Below, in pieces: positions 27,365-36,968 of a stretch of 64,000 bases of DNA (position 1 is its first letter; each line of letters starts with the position of its first letter). The notes beneath the pieces are model-generated. The model saw only the letters and a program-made list of their open reading frames with translations, did not search any database and was not told where the DNA came from. The DNA lies in the NCBI RefSeq assembly GCF_002835735.1, contig NZ_PISD01000016.1, forward strand, positions 1 through 64,000, read 5' to 3'. This stretch comes from Cytobacillus horneckiae. GTDB taxonomy: Bacteria > Bacillota > Bacilli > Bacillales > Cytobacillaceae. The position numbers were made by a program, and so were the translations under genes.

Positions 27365-27935
27365 AATACATCTGCTTTCTAAAAAAAGAACCGCCCTTTA
27401 AAAAACTTACTTTTAATGGGCGGTTTATTCATGAGTTTCTTAAAATTAATAGTTTTAACCTTGTTGACGAATAACATTCTGCTAAGAACGAACATTTCTG
27501 TACTTAATATAAGAAAATAGAGAGGCATTTTTACGAGCGATCCATTATGAAAGATACTCATGCCTGTGGTGATTAAACTTACGACCACATGATAACTTGC
27601 ACGAAATATAGCCCCTGTCTGTTCCAACAGCATCTTCAAAGCCAACGATTGCAAGACTTAAACAGTCTGAAACCTTAATAAGTCGAATTAGAAAAAATGG
27701 TCATAGTTATGAAGACTGAACCAAAGGAGCACATTCTGTGGATGGTTTGGTGACAATGAGCACGTATGTTTACTTGCACTGGCACATAGAATACCGGAAA
27801 AAGTAATTATAATACTGCTTTTGATTTAAAATATTTTTATAGGGATAAGTATAAATGTTTTAAGTTGGAGCCCAAAGCATTCATATTTAAAAAGTTTGAA
27901 ATTGGGCTCCATGCTGAAAAAACTCTAAATCAATA
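27365..27935. other. Gene-poor spacer with two terminator-like hairpins
   Basis: The first hairpin is CCGCCC/GGGCGG near 27390-27428, with a T-rich tail on the minus strand. The second has arms 27866-27875 and 27902-27911, a perfect 10-bp pair, and would end the germination operon. A hydrophobic minus-strand frame (27379-27654) runs through the first hairpin and looks like a decayed membrane-protein fragment, not an intact gene. Confidence 0.5.
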
Positions 27936-27936
27936 A

Positions 27937-29106
27937 TTATTTTTTATCATTCGTGACGGTTTCAAACTTATAATTTTTAAAAGCTCCTGTATGTTCTATT
28001 GTAAGCTCTAACGAGATATTAATATCCGTTTTGGCTAAAAATAATTCGTTTTGTTCTATTTTTTTCCATTTTTTATAATGTTTTCGATAATAACTATGCT
28101 CCAAATTTAAAAAATCTGTATTTTTTTCCTTGCTTAAATGATATAGTTCCTTAATTTCCTTTTCCATACTTTCCTTCGTTTTTTCTAGCAAATGGTTATA
28201 GCTCTCATGGTTGACTACTTTGTTACCGATACTTCCTTCCGCAGATACGTTAATCCTGTATGTTAAATTATTTGGATTCTCAACAGAAATATTTGATTTA
28301 ACGTCTTCAAAAACAACAATCGTATTTTCAGATTTATTTTCAGGAACTTTTAATGCCACTCTTTCAGACTTAGGCGATATCCAGCGAATACCTTTTAGTT
28401 CGTCCAAAGTAAAATAGCCTTTATATTGATGGTTCTGCACAAAAAAAGCTCCATCAAGGGCAAGCTTGTTTTCATCTTTTTGATTTTTAGTCCATTGCTT
28501 TTTGTTAATAGTAAGTGAAGGCAAATAGGTTGTCCGTGCTGGCTCTAGTACTTCTCTAAAAAATTGATAAAGCTTTATAGGTCGAACTAATGAATTTTGT
28601 TTGTTCATTCTTTCTGGATTATGCATAATTGTTTCTAGAGTCGGCTGGTTAAAAAGTCCAAGCGTAGATAATACTTTTTCTATAGGATCAACGGTTGCAA
28701 ATATCCACGGCGTCAATCTAAATTCATAGTACCTTGTTAGTTCATCTAATACATCTTCTAAACCCTCTTTCAATACTGATTCACTAATAACAATCGCAGT
28801 AATATGTGCCCATACAAACTTTTCTTGGCCAGTCTTGTATAAATCAAAAAATGCATCCAGGAAAGTGGCGCCGGTTGATTCAGAAACATATGTAAGAGGT
28901 GTACTTACCTCTCCTTCACGTTTTGCGACTGCATCCAGCCCGATTAATTGCACAAATAAATGGTACTTTCCATCAACAAAATCCACCCCAAGAGCAGTGG
29001 CGTAATTCAGGTGCTGAATTTCCTTCATATCTGTTTTACATCCAGAAATAACAATGGATAGAATAAGAATCAAATAAATGTACTTTTTTAAAAAAAGTCG
29101 ATGCAT
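27937..29106 (-). CDS. Spore germination lipoprotein, GerAC/Ger(x)C family
   Basis: The 389-residue protein has a lipoprotein signal with lipobox VISGC (Cys23), then the Ger(x)C N-terminal domain (residues about 25-200, NYATALGVDF) and C-terminal domain. It is the C subunit of a GerA-type nutrient receptor in the spore inner membrane. It is the last gene of a gerXB-XA-XC operon and starts two bases after the gerXA stop. The nutrient sensed is unknown. Confidence 0.9.
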   Translation of the reverse strand: MHRLFLKKYIYLILILSIVISGCKTDMKEIQHLNYATALGVDFVDGKYHLFVQLIGLDAVAKREGEVSTPLTYVSESTGATFLDAFFDLYKTGQEKFVWAHITAIVISESVLKEGLEDVLDELTRYYEFRLTPWIFATVDPIEKVLSTLGLFNQPTLETIMHNPERMNKQNSLVRPIKLYQFFREVLEPARTTYLPSLTINKKQWTKNQKDENKLALDGAFFVQNHQYKGYFTLDELKGIRWISPKSERVALKVPENKSENTIVVFEDVKSNISVENPNNLTYRINVSAEGSIGNKVVNHESYNHLLEKTKESMEKEIKELYHLSKEKNTDFLNLEHSYYRKHYKKWKKIEQNELFLAKTDINISLELTIEHTGAFKNYKFETVTNDKK

Positions 29107-29108
29107 AC

Positions 29109-30542
29109 TTACTTACTCCTTTTTTGAAGAAGTTTGGTAGATGATTTACGACGTCTAAATGGGTTCGTTAAAAACGTGGAAAGATATTCCTTAAAGCTTA
29201 ATGAAGTTAGAGGTGCAAGGTATGAAAGTTTAAATGATTCTAATTGAGTCAAGTAAACAATAATGCTTAAAACGCTAAGTGCAAATCCATATACTCCAAA
29301 AAAAGTGGCAATGAGCATTGTATATATTCTTAGAATTGTAACAGTACCAGTTAAAGATTGGTTTACTAATGTATATGTTGCTACAGCAGCAACAGCGGCA
29401 ACAACAAGCAAAGTAGGTGAAGCAAGTCCAGCTCTAATAGCCGCATCACCAATGATTAATCCGCCAACAATAGAAATCGTTTGCCCTACAGCTGTCGGCA
29501 TGCGAATGCCCGCTTCCCTTAATAACTCAAATAATAATAGTACTAAAAAGGATTCTAAGGGCAAAGAAAGCGGAAGACCTTGCCTAGACATAACGATTGT
29601 GGCTAATAATGAAAACGGAACTTGATCGACATTTACATTAGTTATAGCCACATACATCGCAGGTGAAAATATCGCAATGAAAAGTCCGAAGACTCTTAAT
29701 AGTCTTTGAAACGCTACAATATAAAATGGAAAATGCACATCTTCAGGCGACTTTAACAAAGCAAATAAATTCATCGGACCAATTAGAACGGAAGGAGATC
29801 CATCGACTATGATAATAAATCTTCCTCGCAATAAGCATTCAACTGCAAAGTCAGGTCGAGTAATATAGTCTAAAAGTGGAAAAAGCGAGAAAGTATGATC
29901 AGATATCCATTGCTCTAATTGTCCAGAGCTAACGATACTTTCTGCCTCAATTTTCTTTATTCGCTCACGTGCTTCATTTATTGTGCTACTTTCTGCTTTA
30001 TTATTTAGGTAAAGTAAAGTGATTTTTGTCTGGCTTAATGAACCAATTTCAAAAGATTCGCTGCTCAATTTTCCTGTTTTTAGCCTTTTGCGAATAAGAG
30101 ATATATTAATATCTAATTCTTCAGTAAAGCCATCTCTTGGTCCTTTTAAAGATACTTCTGTTTTTGATTCTTCAGGCTCTCTTTGAGGAACTTTAGATAT
30201 ATCAACTCCATAGAAAGCAGTTTCATTCGTTTTATAAAAGATAATCGTACCTGAGAAAACTTTATCCATCATTTCATTCACATCTAAAATGTTCATTATT
30301 GGCGGTATTGTATCGCTCGTATTTACTTTTCGATTATCATTAAAGTAGGTAAATAATTTATTGATGTATTCATTGAATTGGACCCTGTCTATCATGCCAT
30401 TAATATAAAACCCGGTAACCTCTGAATGGGTAATAAATGTTATATCCGATAACGTTGAAAATAAGTGTTTTAAATCACTTATTTCTAGTTTACCCTGCTT
30501 TAATAAACGATTAAATTTTTGTAGCCGATTATCTTCACTCAT
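29109..30542 (-). CDS. Spore germination receptor subunit A (GerAA family)
   Basis: The 477-residue protein has a soluble N-terminal region (1-about 240) and about five membrane helices after it. Family landmarks include SDITFITHSEVTGFYING, RGRFIIIVDGSPSVLIGP near 240 and SRQGLPLSLPLESFLVLLLFE near 325. GerA-family A subunits form the ion channel of the receptor. It overlaps gerXB by eight bases. The order B-A-C differs from the usual A-B-C. Confidence 0.93.
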   Translation of the reverse strand: MSEDNRLQKFNRLLKQGKLEISDLKHLFSTLSDITFITHSEVTGFYINGMIDRVQFNEYINKLFTYFNDNRKVNTSDTIPPIMNILDVNEMMDKVFSGTIIFYKTNETAFYGVDISKVPQREPEESKTEVSLKGPRDGFTEELDINISLIRKRLKTGKLSSESFEIGSLSQTKITLLYLNNKAESSTINEARERIKKIEAESIVSSGQLEQWISDHTFSLFPLLDYITRPDFAVECLLRGRFIIIVDGSPSVLIGPMNLFALLKSPEDVHFPFYIVAFQRLLRVFGLFIAIFSPAMYVAITNVNVDQVPFSLLATIVMSRQGLPLSLPLESFLVLLLFELLREAGIRMPTAVGQTISIVGGLIIGDAAIRAGLASPTLLVVAAVAAVATYTLVNQSLTGTVTILRIYTMLIATFFGVYGFALSVLSIIVYLTQLESFKLSYLAPLTSLSFKEYLSTFLTNPFRRRKSSTKLLQKRSK

Positions 30543-31620
30543 ACTTTTGTAATCCTTTCTTTCTAGGAAGGTAACTAATAATCAACAGCAGGAAAGTCAT
30601 CCCTGCTCCAAACAGTAATGAATATTTATAGAAATACTCTTTTATTATTTTTTGCACTAAAATGTCGCTTATTTGATAATTTGCTGCCATCATTAGACAA
30701 AAGGCGAAAACAATAATCATTATTTTTTTAATTTTTTCAGACTGAATATTGAACACTTCCGGGATGAAAAATAAACACAATGTTACTCTTATTACAACTC
30801 CACTAAGAAGCTGAAAAACAGCAAGTGAATCAACATGAGAAATCATTTCTCCAATGGTAACCAATCTCCATTGTTCAAACGCAGGAAATCGCATGTTTTC
30901 AGCAACACTAGGGCCAAAGGATGCAATTGATCCCATTGTAGGTCCTAATATGAGACTGATTAAAAAGGTAATTAAAATGAACAAATATACGTATGTAATT
31001 GGCTTATTAAAATAATGCTGCATTAAGAATAAAACTAATAAATCTACACTTCCGCCTAAAACCACCACAATTCCATTAAGCAAAGATGCTTCATCATCTG
31101 AAAAAATTGGAAAGAGATAGGAATAGTCTTTTTCCTCCATCGTTGTAAAGGCGACAAAATACCCTAACATCCAAACAATCGGCAATACAACTGCTGAAGT
31201 ATATACAATCGTTTTTAAACCAGCAGAAGCCGCCCAAATACATAGGAGTAAGAAAGGAAGGATTATAACCCAGGTTGATGTCATCGGCAGAAAATAGATG
31301 TGCATCGTTTGAATTAAATCAAACAGTGATATAAAACTTATCACCAAAATATAAAGCATAAATAAAAACATAATTACATAACTAATTAATTTACCTGTAC
31401 GTAATTTTAACCATGTTAAAAGATGGACTCTTTCTTTATTTTTTGAAAAAATCAGCGTAAATATTACAGCCCATAATATTAAAATCGCATAACCAATCAA
31501 AATGCAAATCCAAGCGTCACGCTTGGCTATCCCAAGCAGATGCGGAAGAATTAACACATGATTGGAAATGCCAATAAATAATAGAAGGACAAACGATAAT
31601 TGCAGGCGAGAAAACCTCAT
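30535..31620 (-). CDS. Spore germination receptor subunit B (GerAB family permease)
   Basis: The protein has about 361 residues and ten membrane helices of the amino-acid permease fold, as in endospore germination permeases that bind the germinant. The frame opens at 31632 with TTG, but the ATG at 31620 behind GGTGGTG is the likelier start. It is the first gene of the operon, behind a sigma-G-like promoter. Confidence 0.9.
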   Translation of the reverse strand: MRFSRLQLSFVLLLFIGISNHVLILPHLLGIAKRDAWICILIGYAILILWAVIFTLIFSKNKERVHLLTWLKLRTGKLISYVIMFLFMLYILVISFISLFDLIQTMHIYFLPMTSTWVIILPFLLLCIWAASAGLKTIVYTSAVVLPIVWMLGYFVAFTTMEEKDYSYLFPIFSDDEASLLNGIVVVLGGSVDLLVLFLMQHYFNKPITYVYLFILITFLISLILGPTMGSIASFGPSVAENMRFPAFEQWRLVTIGEMISHVDSLAVFQLLSGVVIRVTLCLFFIPEVFNIQSEKIKKIMIIVFAFCLMMAANYQISDILVQKIIKEYFYKYSLLFGAGMTFLLLIISYLPRKKGLQKYE

Positions 31621-31648
31621 ATTCACCACCAAATTTATTTAGTAATGG

Positions 31649-31678
31649 TAGTATGTGTTTCCTCTGTTTAATTATGCT
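31649..31678 (-). promoter_or_regulatory. Sigma-G-like promoter of the germination operon
   Basis: On the minus strand the -35-like AGCATA (31673-31678) is followed after 17 bases by the -10-like CATACTA (31649-31655), 28 bases before the gerXB start. This fits the forespore sigma-G pattern expected for gerA operons. Confidence 0.65.
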
Positions 31679-31699
31679 ATTTTAAGATTGGATTTTGTA

Positions 31700-32500
31700 A
31701 ATACTCCAACTTTGGTAAGAATCTAAATAAGGATTTCACCATAAAACCATGGCCGACAATCCCGACATTTATTCAACTTTAATGAATCGATAATATAGTA
31801 AGTATTGATATTACTTGTTGAATATTATTTTTATAGATATTTGGAGGAGTTTGGAAAGAAAGGGAAAATAAATGTGGGCTTAATCTAATTGTACATACTC
31901 TGCTTGCTTGTCGCACGATGAGCTGCAGATTAGGATGTTGAGTAAAAGATATCAGAGGGGCTGACCGAAAAGGTTCATGAAATTGACACCTATTGGGTCA
32001 GCCTCTTTTTTCTAGCTAAACCAGGAAATGAAGTTTTAATTGAAAGAAGAGATCGCCACTTTAAACAGCAAATAAAGTGACGAACACACAATAGAAAGAA
32101 GTCATTGCCACTCCAAGTGATATATTTGTCTAAAATACGCAAAACCTTTGAGATGCTTTATTACATCTCGAGGTTTTTCTTTAAAGGGCTCTTTTGAGGA
32201 AGCCTCTTTATTTGTGCAATTAGTTGCTACCTAATCAGAATTGCTAACAGCTTTAGAAGTGCGATATAGATATCTTTTAAGTGTGTTTTCATTTTTGCAC
32301 ATCTTAATCCATAAATACACCGACACAACAAACCATTAAATGGTAATATAGAGGTAAAGTGCTTGAAACGACAGCATGATTTAGCTTTATTTTTTTCATT
32401 GTCATTTTATATAGGCTAGTCTGTAGGAGATTCCAAAACTATTAAACGTGAAACAACAAAACTTTAGAAGAATAATAATACTGTACATAAGGAGTCCTTA
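31700..32500 (+). other. Intergenic region with two terminator-like hairpins
   Basis: One hairpin has arms 31954-31966 and 31996-32006 and a T run. The second has arms 32141-32155 and 32164-32176 and a T run. Both are oriented for plus-strand transcripts, yet no plus-strand gene precedes them; they may end lost genes or small RNAs. No coding region can be supported here. Confidence 0.5.
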
Positions 32501-32502
32501 TA

Positions 32503-33450
32503 TTGAAAAATTTCATCATCATCGTAACAAGCGTCATCATCATGTCTCTCACAATAGGAACGGTTTATTTTCAAAAATCTATTAAAGTCAAGCATCCGCC
32601 TTTAAGCCACAAAATCGTTGAGGAAAATGGTCAATCTTCGCCAGGTAAATTAGAACAGCCTCAGCCTGATCCATTACAATCGATAAATAATGAGACCATA
32701 AGTTATTCACTGCAAAATAACGAGCTTAATATCACCTTAAATAAAGGGAAGGATTGGGTGAGAGTCCCACTTGAGACAGACCAATTATTTGACGGAGAAT
32801 ATAATGGAAACAAGCAACAATTAATCGATGGGAGCTACATTCTTAATGAAAATCGACTTGCATTTTTGTATTCCGAAGGACCAAATTGGGACAGCAAAAA
32901 AATAGTAGTCACCTATTCTATTAATCAAGGAAAAACTTGGGAGCACACCGTTGTGACTGATTCTTTTCCACCTATTCGTTTTAGAAAGGTAGATTTTTTA
33001 AATAATCATTTTGGATATGTGATTATATCAGGGGATCGCACGATGTCACAGGAGTTTTCGACCGTATTTTTAACAAATGATGGCGGGAAAAGCTGGACAG
33101 AGACAAACCATTCTGGCAATACAAGATTAATTTCGGATGGCGGTTTCATAGATGAGTCATTAGGCTTTCTATCCTTTGGAACAATTAATCCTGAAGAGCC
33201 TGATCTTTATTTGACAAAAGATGGAGGACAATCTTGGGAAAGTGCTGTCTTTCGTATACCAGATGAATACCAACATATTTTTGTTTCCGCAGAAATTCCA
33301 TTTAAAGAAGGGAATCATTTAGCAGTATTGGTCAATCAAGGTCCAAATGGTGATTATGACGGCGGTAAAGTGAAGGGAAAATTTACTTCTGAAGATAATG
33401 GTAATACATGGGATTTCGTCGAGGAGGTAAAGCCAAATGAAGCAGAATAG
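32503..33450 (+). CDS. Secreted/anchored BNR (Asp-box) repeat protein
   Basis: The 315-residue protein starts with an N-terminal membrane or signal segment (3-24). It has four Asp-box motifs of the SxDxGxxW type: SINQGKTW, TNDGGKSW, TKDGGQSW and SEDNGNTW, spread over residues 140-310. This marks a beta-propeller of the BNR/YCF48-like kind outside the membrane. No sialidase catalytic set is evident. The TTG start follows AAGGAG. It overlaps the next gene by 14 bases, so the two are co-translated. Confidence 0.72.
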   Translation: MKNFIIIVTSVIIMSLTIGTVYFQKSIKVKHPPLSHKIVEENGQSSPGKLEQPQPDPLQSINNETISYSLQNNELNITLNKGKDWVRVPLETDQLFDGEYNGNKQQLIDGSYILNENRLAFLYSEGPNWDSKKIVVTYSINQGKTWEHTVVTDSFPPIRFRKVDFLNNHFGYVIISGDRTMSQEFSTVFLTNDGGKSWTETNHSGNTRLISDGGFIDESLGFLSFGTINPEEPDLYLTKDGGQSWESAVFRIPDEYQHIFVSAEIPFKEGNHLAVLVNQGPNGDYDGGKVKGKFTSEDNGNTWDFVEEVKPNEAE

Positions 33451-34312
33451 AAAACGGCTGAGCAAGCCTGCTGGCTGGATATTATTTATTTGTGCGCTAG
33501 GCTTGTTCTGTGTGCAGATCGGTTATTTATTTGTAAATGCTAAATATCAAGCAGAGTATATTGACGACCGCCTTTTCTATATCATCAATATCGCTTGTGC
33601 ATTATGTTTAGCATTAGCTATATGGTTTTTACTTGAAATCAATAAAGCGGTCAAACTAGTTACACTTTGTGTGATCATCTTATTTATCATTTCTTCAGGT
33701 GGCCTGCTTGTTAAAAGCAACCAGGAAGTCAATCATATTACAAGCCTTTCACCTGATTGGAAACATGTATTATCTATCAAAGAAAATGTTGAAAGTGGAG
33801 ACGCCATTTACTATCGATCGTATTATGGGATATTAGCCCGGCCAAAAGAAAGACTGCATAATCAAATAGATGGAGAGGTAAAGGTTGAATGGCTTGCAAA
33901 CGATATTGCAGTACTGACATATAAAATAGAAAATCAAACCGTTCAACAATTTATCGCTACGTATGGTGACCGAGGTGGCGGCCTTGCCTATTATTATGTA
34001 GGAGCCGAAATTCACGGCCGCTGGCAATTCGATGATATCGAGGTCGAGAGTAATACAGAAGGAATCACTGTAACTGAAAACGGAACAACAGATTCATTTC
34101 AATGGGACGATATCGTCCAGTTTGGCACGCTTGCAGTCGTTTTAATGAAAAATAATGAAGCAGCATGGACCTTATCATTAAACGAAGATTTCGACGTTCA
34201 TTCCGCTGCTAACACAGCTCCTACTGGAACGATTAGTTTATATAAAGCAACGTTAGAAAAAAATAAACCATATACTCTTACTTATAGACTTCACAATGAG
34301 GGCAGTGACTGA
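33437..34312 (+). CDS. Uncharacterised membrane protein with extracytoplasmic domain
   Basis: I do not recognise this 291-residue protein. Three hydrophobic segments (about 12-32, 46-67 and 73-92) precede a soluble, beta-rich region of about 200 residues. The segment ATYGDRGGGLAYYYVGAEIHG near 175 is distinctive. GAGGAGG lies before the ATG, inside the end of the BNR-repeat gene, so the two proteins probably act together at the membrane. Confidence 0.6.
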   Translation: MKQNRKRLSKPAGWILFICALGLFCVQIGYLFVNAKYQAEYIDDRLFYIINIACALCLALAIWFLLEINKAVKLVTLCVIILFIISSGGLLVKSNQEVNHITSLSPDWKHVLSIKENVESGDAIYYRSYYGILARPKERLHNQIDGEVKVEWLANDIAVLTYKIENQTVQQFIATYGDRGGGLAYYYVGAEIHGRWQFDDIEVESNTEGITVTENGTTDSFQWDDIVQFGTLAVVLMKNNEAAWTLSLNEDFDVHSAANTAPTGTISLYKATLEKNKPYTLTYRLHNEGSD

Positions 34313-34370
34313 AACCATATGAAATGGATATGGCAGAAACTTGTTTGAAAGAATTATATACAAAATAGTC

Positions 34371-34397
34371 AGGCATTCCTTTACTTATGGAATGCCT
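34371..34397 (+). terminator. Hairpin after the BNR/membrane-protein pair
   Basis: The arms 34371-34379 and 34389-34397 pair perfectly over nine bases. The following tract is only weakly T-rich, so efficiency is uncertain. Confidence 0.5.
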
Positions 34398-34499
34398 TAC
34401 TTAATGGGAGAAAACTAAAGGTGTTTGAAAAATATGGAAACCTTTTTGATCATCATTCGTACAGATAACTAGAAGCTTATTAAGGAGGGCGTACCTATT

Positions 34500-34778
34500 T
34501 TGCAAATGCAATCACAAACATCACAAAATACTGAGATAGTAACAAAAAGAGAAATAAGCACCAGAATTTTTTTAAACATGTACGGCCTTTTAACTTTTAT
34601 AGGGTGGATGTTATCAATCTTTACCATACCAGTATCTGTAAATGAACATATGGAATTTTTTTATAATAAAGAATTAATTTTAAAAACAAATGAAATAAAA
34701 GATTTTTTAGTTTTTTTATTTTGTTCTGCACTGATTTATTTTAGTGTAGTAAATGTTTATTTTAAGCGTAAAAAGTAG
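34500..34778 (+). CDS. Small two-helix membrane protein, unknown function
   Basis: This 92-residue protein has two hydrophobic segments (about 28-46 and 70-86), a Lys-rich C-terminus, and no known motif. The TTG start is backed by AAGGAGGG at good spacing. It stands alone ahead of the cobalamin riboswitch. It might be a remnant or a small regulator; I cannot tell. Confidence 0.5.
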   Translation: MQMQSQTSQNTEIVTKREISTRIFLNMYGLLTFIGWMLSIFTIPVSVNEHMEFFYNKELILKTNEIKDFLVFLFCSALIYFSVVNVYFKRKK

Positions 34779-35027
34779 CGTTTCAATCAAAATCTATTAT
34801 GCGAAGTTATAGGCGTGTATCTTTTTATGTCTTTATTGTATTGGTGAATTTAGCTATTATTGTCGCCAAAAAATATCTTAGAGATCTGCTTCATGTAAAT
34901 GAATCGCAAAGGATGAAATTTCTACATCATTCTACATAATTGTTGTGATATTTTCAAAAATATACAATTTTCACTTTCGAGATTAATAGATAATATGTTA
35001 TATTTAAAATAATTTAATAAATCAATT

Positions 35028-35195
35028 TAAATAAGTGCTCACATTTGTGAGTTAAAAGGGAAGCTAGTGAAAGTCTAGTACAGCCCCCGCTACTGTAAAA
35101 GCTGATGAAATTACATGCCACTGAGAAATTGGGAAGGCGTAAGAGTAAAATGAAGCTGAAGTCAGGAAACCTGCTTATTTAAACGACACTTGCTT
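35028..35195 (+). ncRNA. Cobalamin (AdoCbl) riboswitch
   Basis: The conserved elements occur in order: TTAAAAGGGAAGC at 35052-35064, CAGCCCCCGCTACTGT at 35081-35096, GCCACTG at 35117-35123, and the B12 box GTCAGGAAACCTGC at 35161-35174. It leads directly to the cobalamin biosynthesis operon. Binding of adenosylcobalamin should switch off the operon. Confidence 0.93.
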
Positions 35196-35275
35196 TTCGG
35201 AGGGAGAAGTATAGGCGAGACAATAATACCTATTGTTTTTGTGGTTCAGTATAATTTTTTATATTGTAATTTCGC

Positions 35276-35314
35276 ATGCCTGTATTCCTATGTAAAGGAG
35301 CACAGGCATTTTTT
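35276..35314 (+). terminator. Expression-platform terminator of the cobalamin riboswitch
   Basis: The arms 35276-35283 and 35302-35309 pair over eight bases and run into six T. It sits between the B12 box and the cbiH60 ribosome site (GGAGG at 35319-35323), as expected for transcription control by the riboswitch. Confidence 0.8.
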
Positions 35315-35330
35315 ATTTGGAGGAATGCCT

Positions 35331-36959
35331 ATGAATAAGAATAAAGGAAAGATTTTTGTTGTTGGTTTCGGTCCCGGAGACAGCGAGCATATAACAAAAC
35401 GAGCGATCGATGCCTTACAGCAAAGTGATAATATTATTGGCTATAAAACATATGTCGAGTTAATTGAACATTTAGTCACCGCTAAATCCATTGTTAGTAC
35501 AGGGATGACAGAAGAGGTTTCGCGCGCACAAGAAGCCGTAAAGCAGGCTGAAGCTGGCAATATCGTCTCTGTTATTTCAAGTGGCGATTCAGGTGTATAT
35601 GGCATGGCCGGTTTAGTGTATGAAGTGCTCGTTGAAATGGGCTGGACTGAGAAAGATGGTGTTGCTGTGGAAATTGTTCCTGGTATATCGGCAATTAATT
35701 CATGTGCGAGCATATTGGGCGCGCCAGTCATGCATGATTCATGCACGATCAGTTTAAGTGACCATTTAACGCCTTGGACGGTTATTGCCAAGCGGATTGA
35801 AGCGGCTGGCATGGCTGATTTTGTGATTGCTTTATATAACCCGAAAAGCGGACGGCGGACACGACAAATTGTGGAAGCACAAAATATTTTACTGAAATAT
35901 CGTTCACCTGATACACCAGTGGGGCTTGTGAAAAGCGCTTATCGTGAAAACCAGAATGTAGTTTTGACAACACTGGCGGAAATGCTTGAACACGATATAG
36001 GAATGCTGACAACAGTCATAATCGGGAACTCATCTACGTTCTTTTATGACAATAAAATCATCACTCCACGAGGATATCAGCGCAAATATACGTTAGGTGA
36101 AGGAAAACAAAGTTTAAAACCGCACCAGCGCTTGAAAAAGGAAGCGGAGCCATGGGCATTAGACCAAGATACAGGTGAAGCGCAATCTGGATATGAGCAA
36201 ATCGTAAAACCGAAACAAGAAATCAGCTCAGTAGATATGGCTTTTAAAGCTTTATCTATGGTGACAAAAACCGAATTAGAAAATCCATTTTTAGTACAGC
36301 AGCCGATTGAAGATGTATTTGAATTTTCCGTGTCGCCTGGTGTTGCAAATAAAATGATTACGCCAGAGCAAATGCGTGTATTAGCAGAAGCCATCGGCGA
36401 GAAAGGCACACTAGAATATACACCTGATCATCGTTTTTTAGTGAAGCTTCCTACAGATCAACCTGAAACGATTGTTAAAAAACTTGAACAAAGTAACTTG
36501 GTCGTCATGCCAGTAGGCGATGTTGTAAATTTAAAGGCTTGTGATTTTTGTTACGGGGAAAAAGCTGACTCTATCCCATATGCAGAAGAAATTGCTGCTA
36601 AATTAGGGGGGATAAAGCTTCCGAAAGAATTGCATATTGGTTTTAATGGTTGCGGCATGGCATGTTATCGCGCGGTATTTGATGATATAGGAATTGTTTA
36701 CCGCAAGAAAAAGTTTGATTTATTTATTGGCGCAAAGCCAGTTGGCCGTACAGCCCATGCTGCTCAGCCCGTTGCAGAAGGGTTAGAACCAGATCAATTA
36801 TTGCCGCTATTAACTAAAATAATAGAAGAATACAAAGAAAATGCCCATCCAAATGAACGACTTTTTAAATATTTTAAACGAGTGAAAAAAATTCAGCATT
36901 TTAACTACCACGATATGAGCTCCAAAATCGAGGTAGAGCCAGCACCCTGTGGAGATTAG
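35331..36959 (+). CDS. cbiH60: Cobalt-precorrin-3 C17-methyltransferase with C-terminal Fe-S domain (CbiH60 type)
   Basis: The 542-residue protein is a fusion. Residues 1-255 are the CbiH/CobJ methyltransferase (VVGFGPGDSEH near 10, SSGDSGVYGMAGL near 88, ALYNPKSGRR near 171), which methylates C17 and contracts the ring. After a linker, residues about 350-520 resemble a nitrite/sulfite-reductase ferredoxin-like domain with KACDFCYGEK and NGCGMACYR, which should bind a [4Fe-4S] cluster. This matches CbiH60 of B. megaterium. The frame opens at 35190, but the ATG at 35331 follows GGAGG at the right spacing. Confidence 0.92.
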   Translation: MNKNKGKIFVVGFGPGDSEHITKRAIDALQQSDNIIGYKTYVELIEHLVTAKSIVSTGMTEEVSRAQEAVKQAEAGNIVSVISSGDSGVYGMAGLVYEVLVEMGWTEKDGVAVEIVPGISAINSCASILGAPVMHDSCTISLSDHLTPWTVIAKRIEAAGMADFVIALYNPKSGRRTRQIVEAQNILLKYRSPDTPVGLVKSAYRENQNVVLTTLAEMLEHDIGMLTTVIIGNSSTFFYDNKIITPRGYQRKYTLGEGKQSLKPHQRLKKEAEPWALDQDTGEAQSGYEQIVKPKQEISSVDMAFKALSMVTKTELENPFLVQQPIEDVFEFSVSPGVANKMITPEQMRVLAEAIGEKGTLEYTPDHRFLVKLPTDQPETIVKKLEQSNLVVMPVGDVVNLKACDFCYGEKADSIPYAEEIAAKLGGIKLPKELHIGFNGCGMACYRAVFDDIGIVYRKKKFDLFIGAKPVGRTAHAAQPVAEGLEPDQLLPLLTKIIEEYKENAHPNERLFKYFKRVKKIQHFNYHDMSSKIEVEPAPCGD

Positions 36960-36968
36960 GAGGAAAGA

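Noticed and set aside
27379..27654. 91-residue hydrophobic minus-strand frame
   Set aside because: It runs through a terminator stem, lacks a ribosome site, and shows no family I know. It may be a decayed gene.
29263..29625. 120-residue plus-strand frame inside gerXA
   Set aside because: It is a shadow of the strongly conserved gerXA on the other strand.
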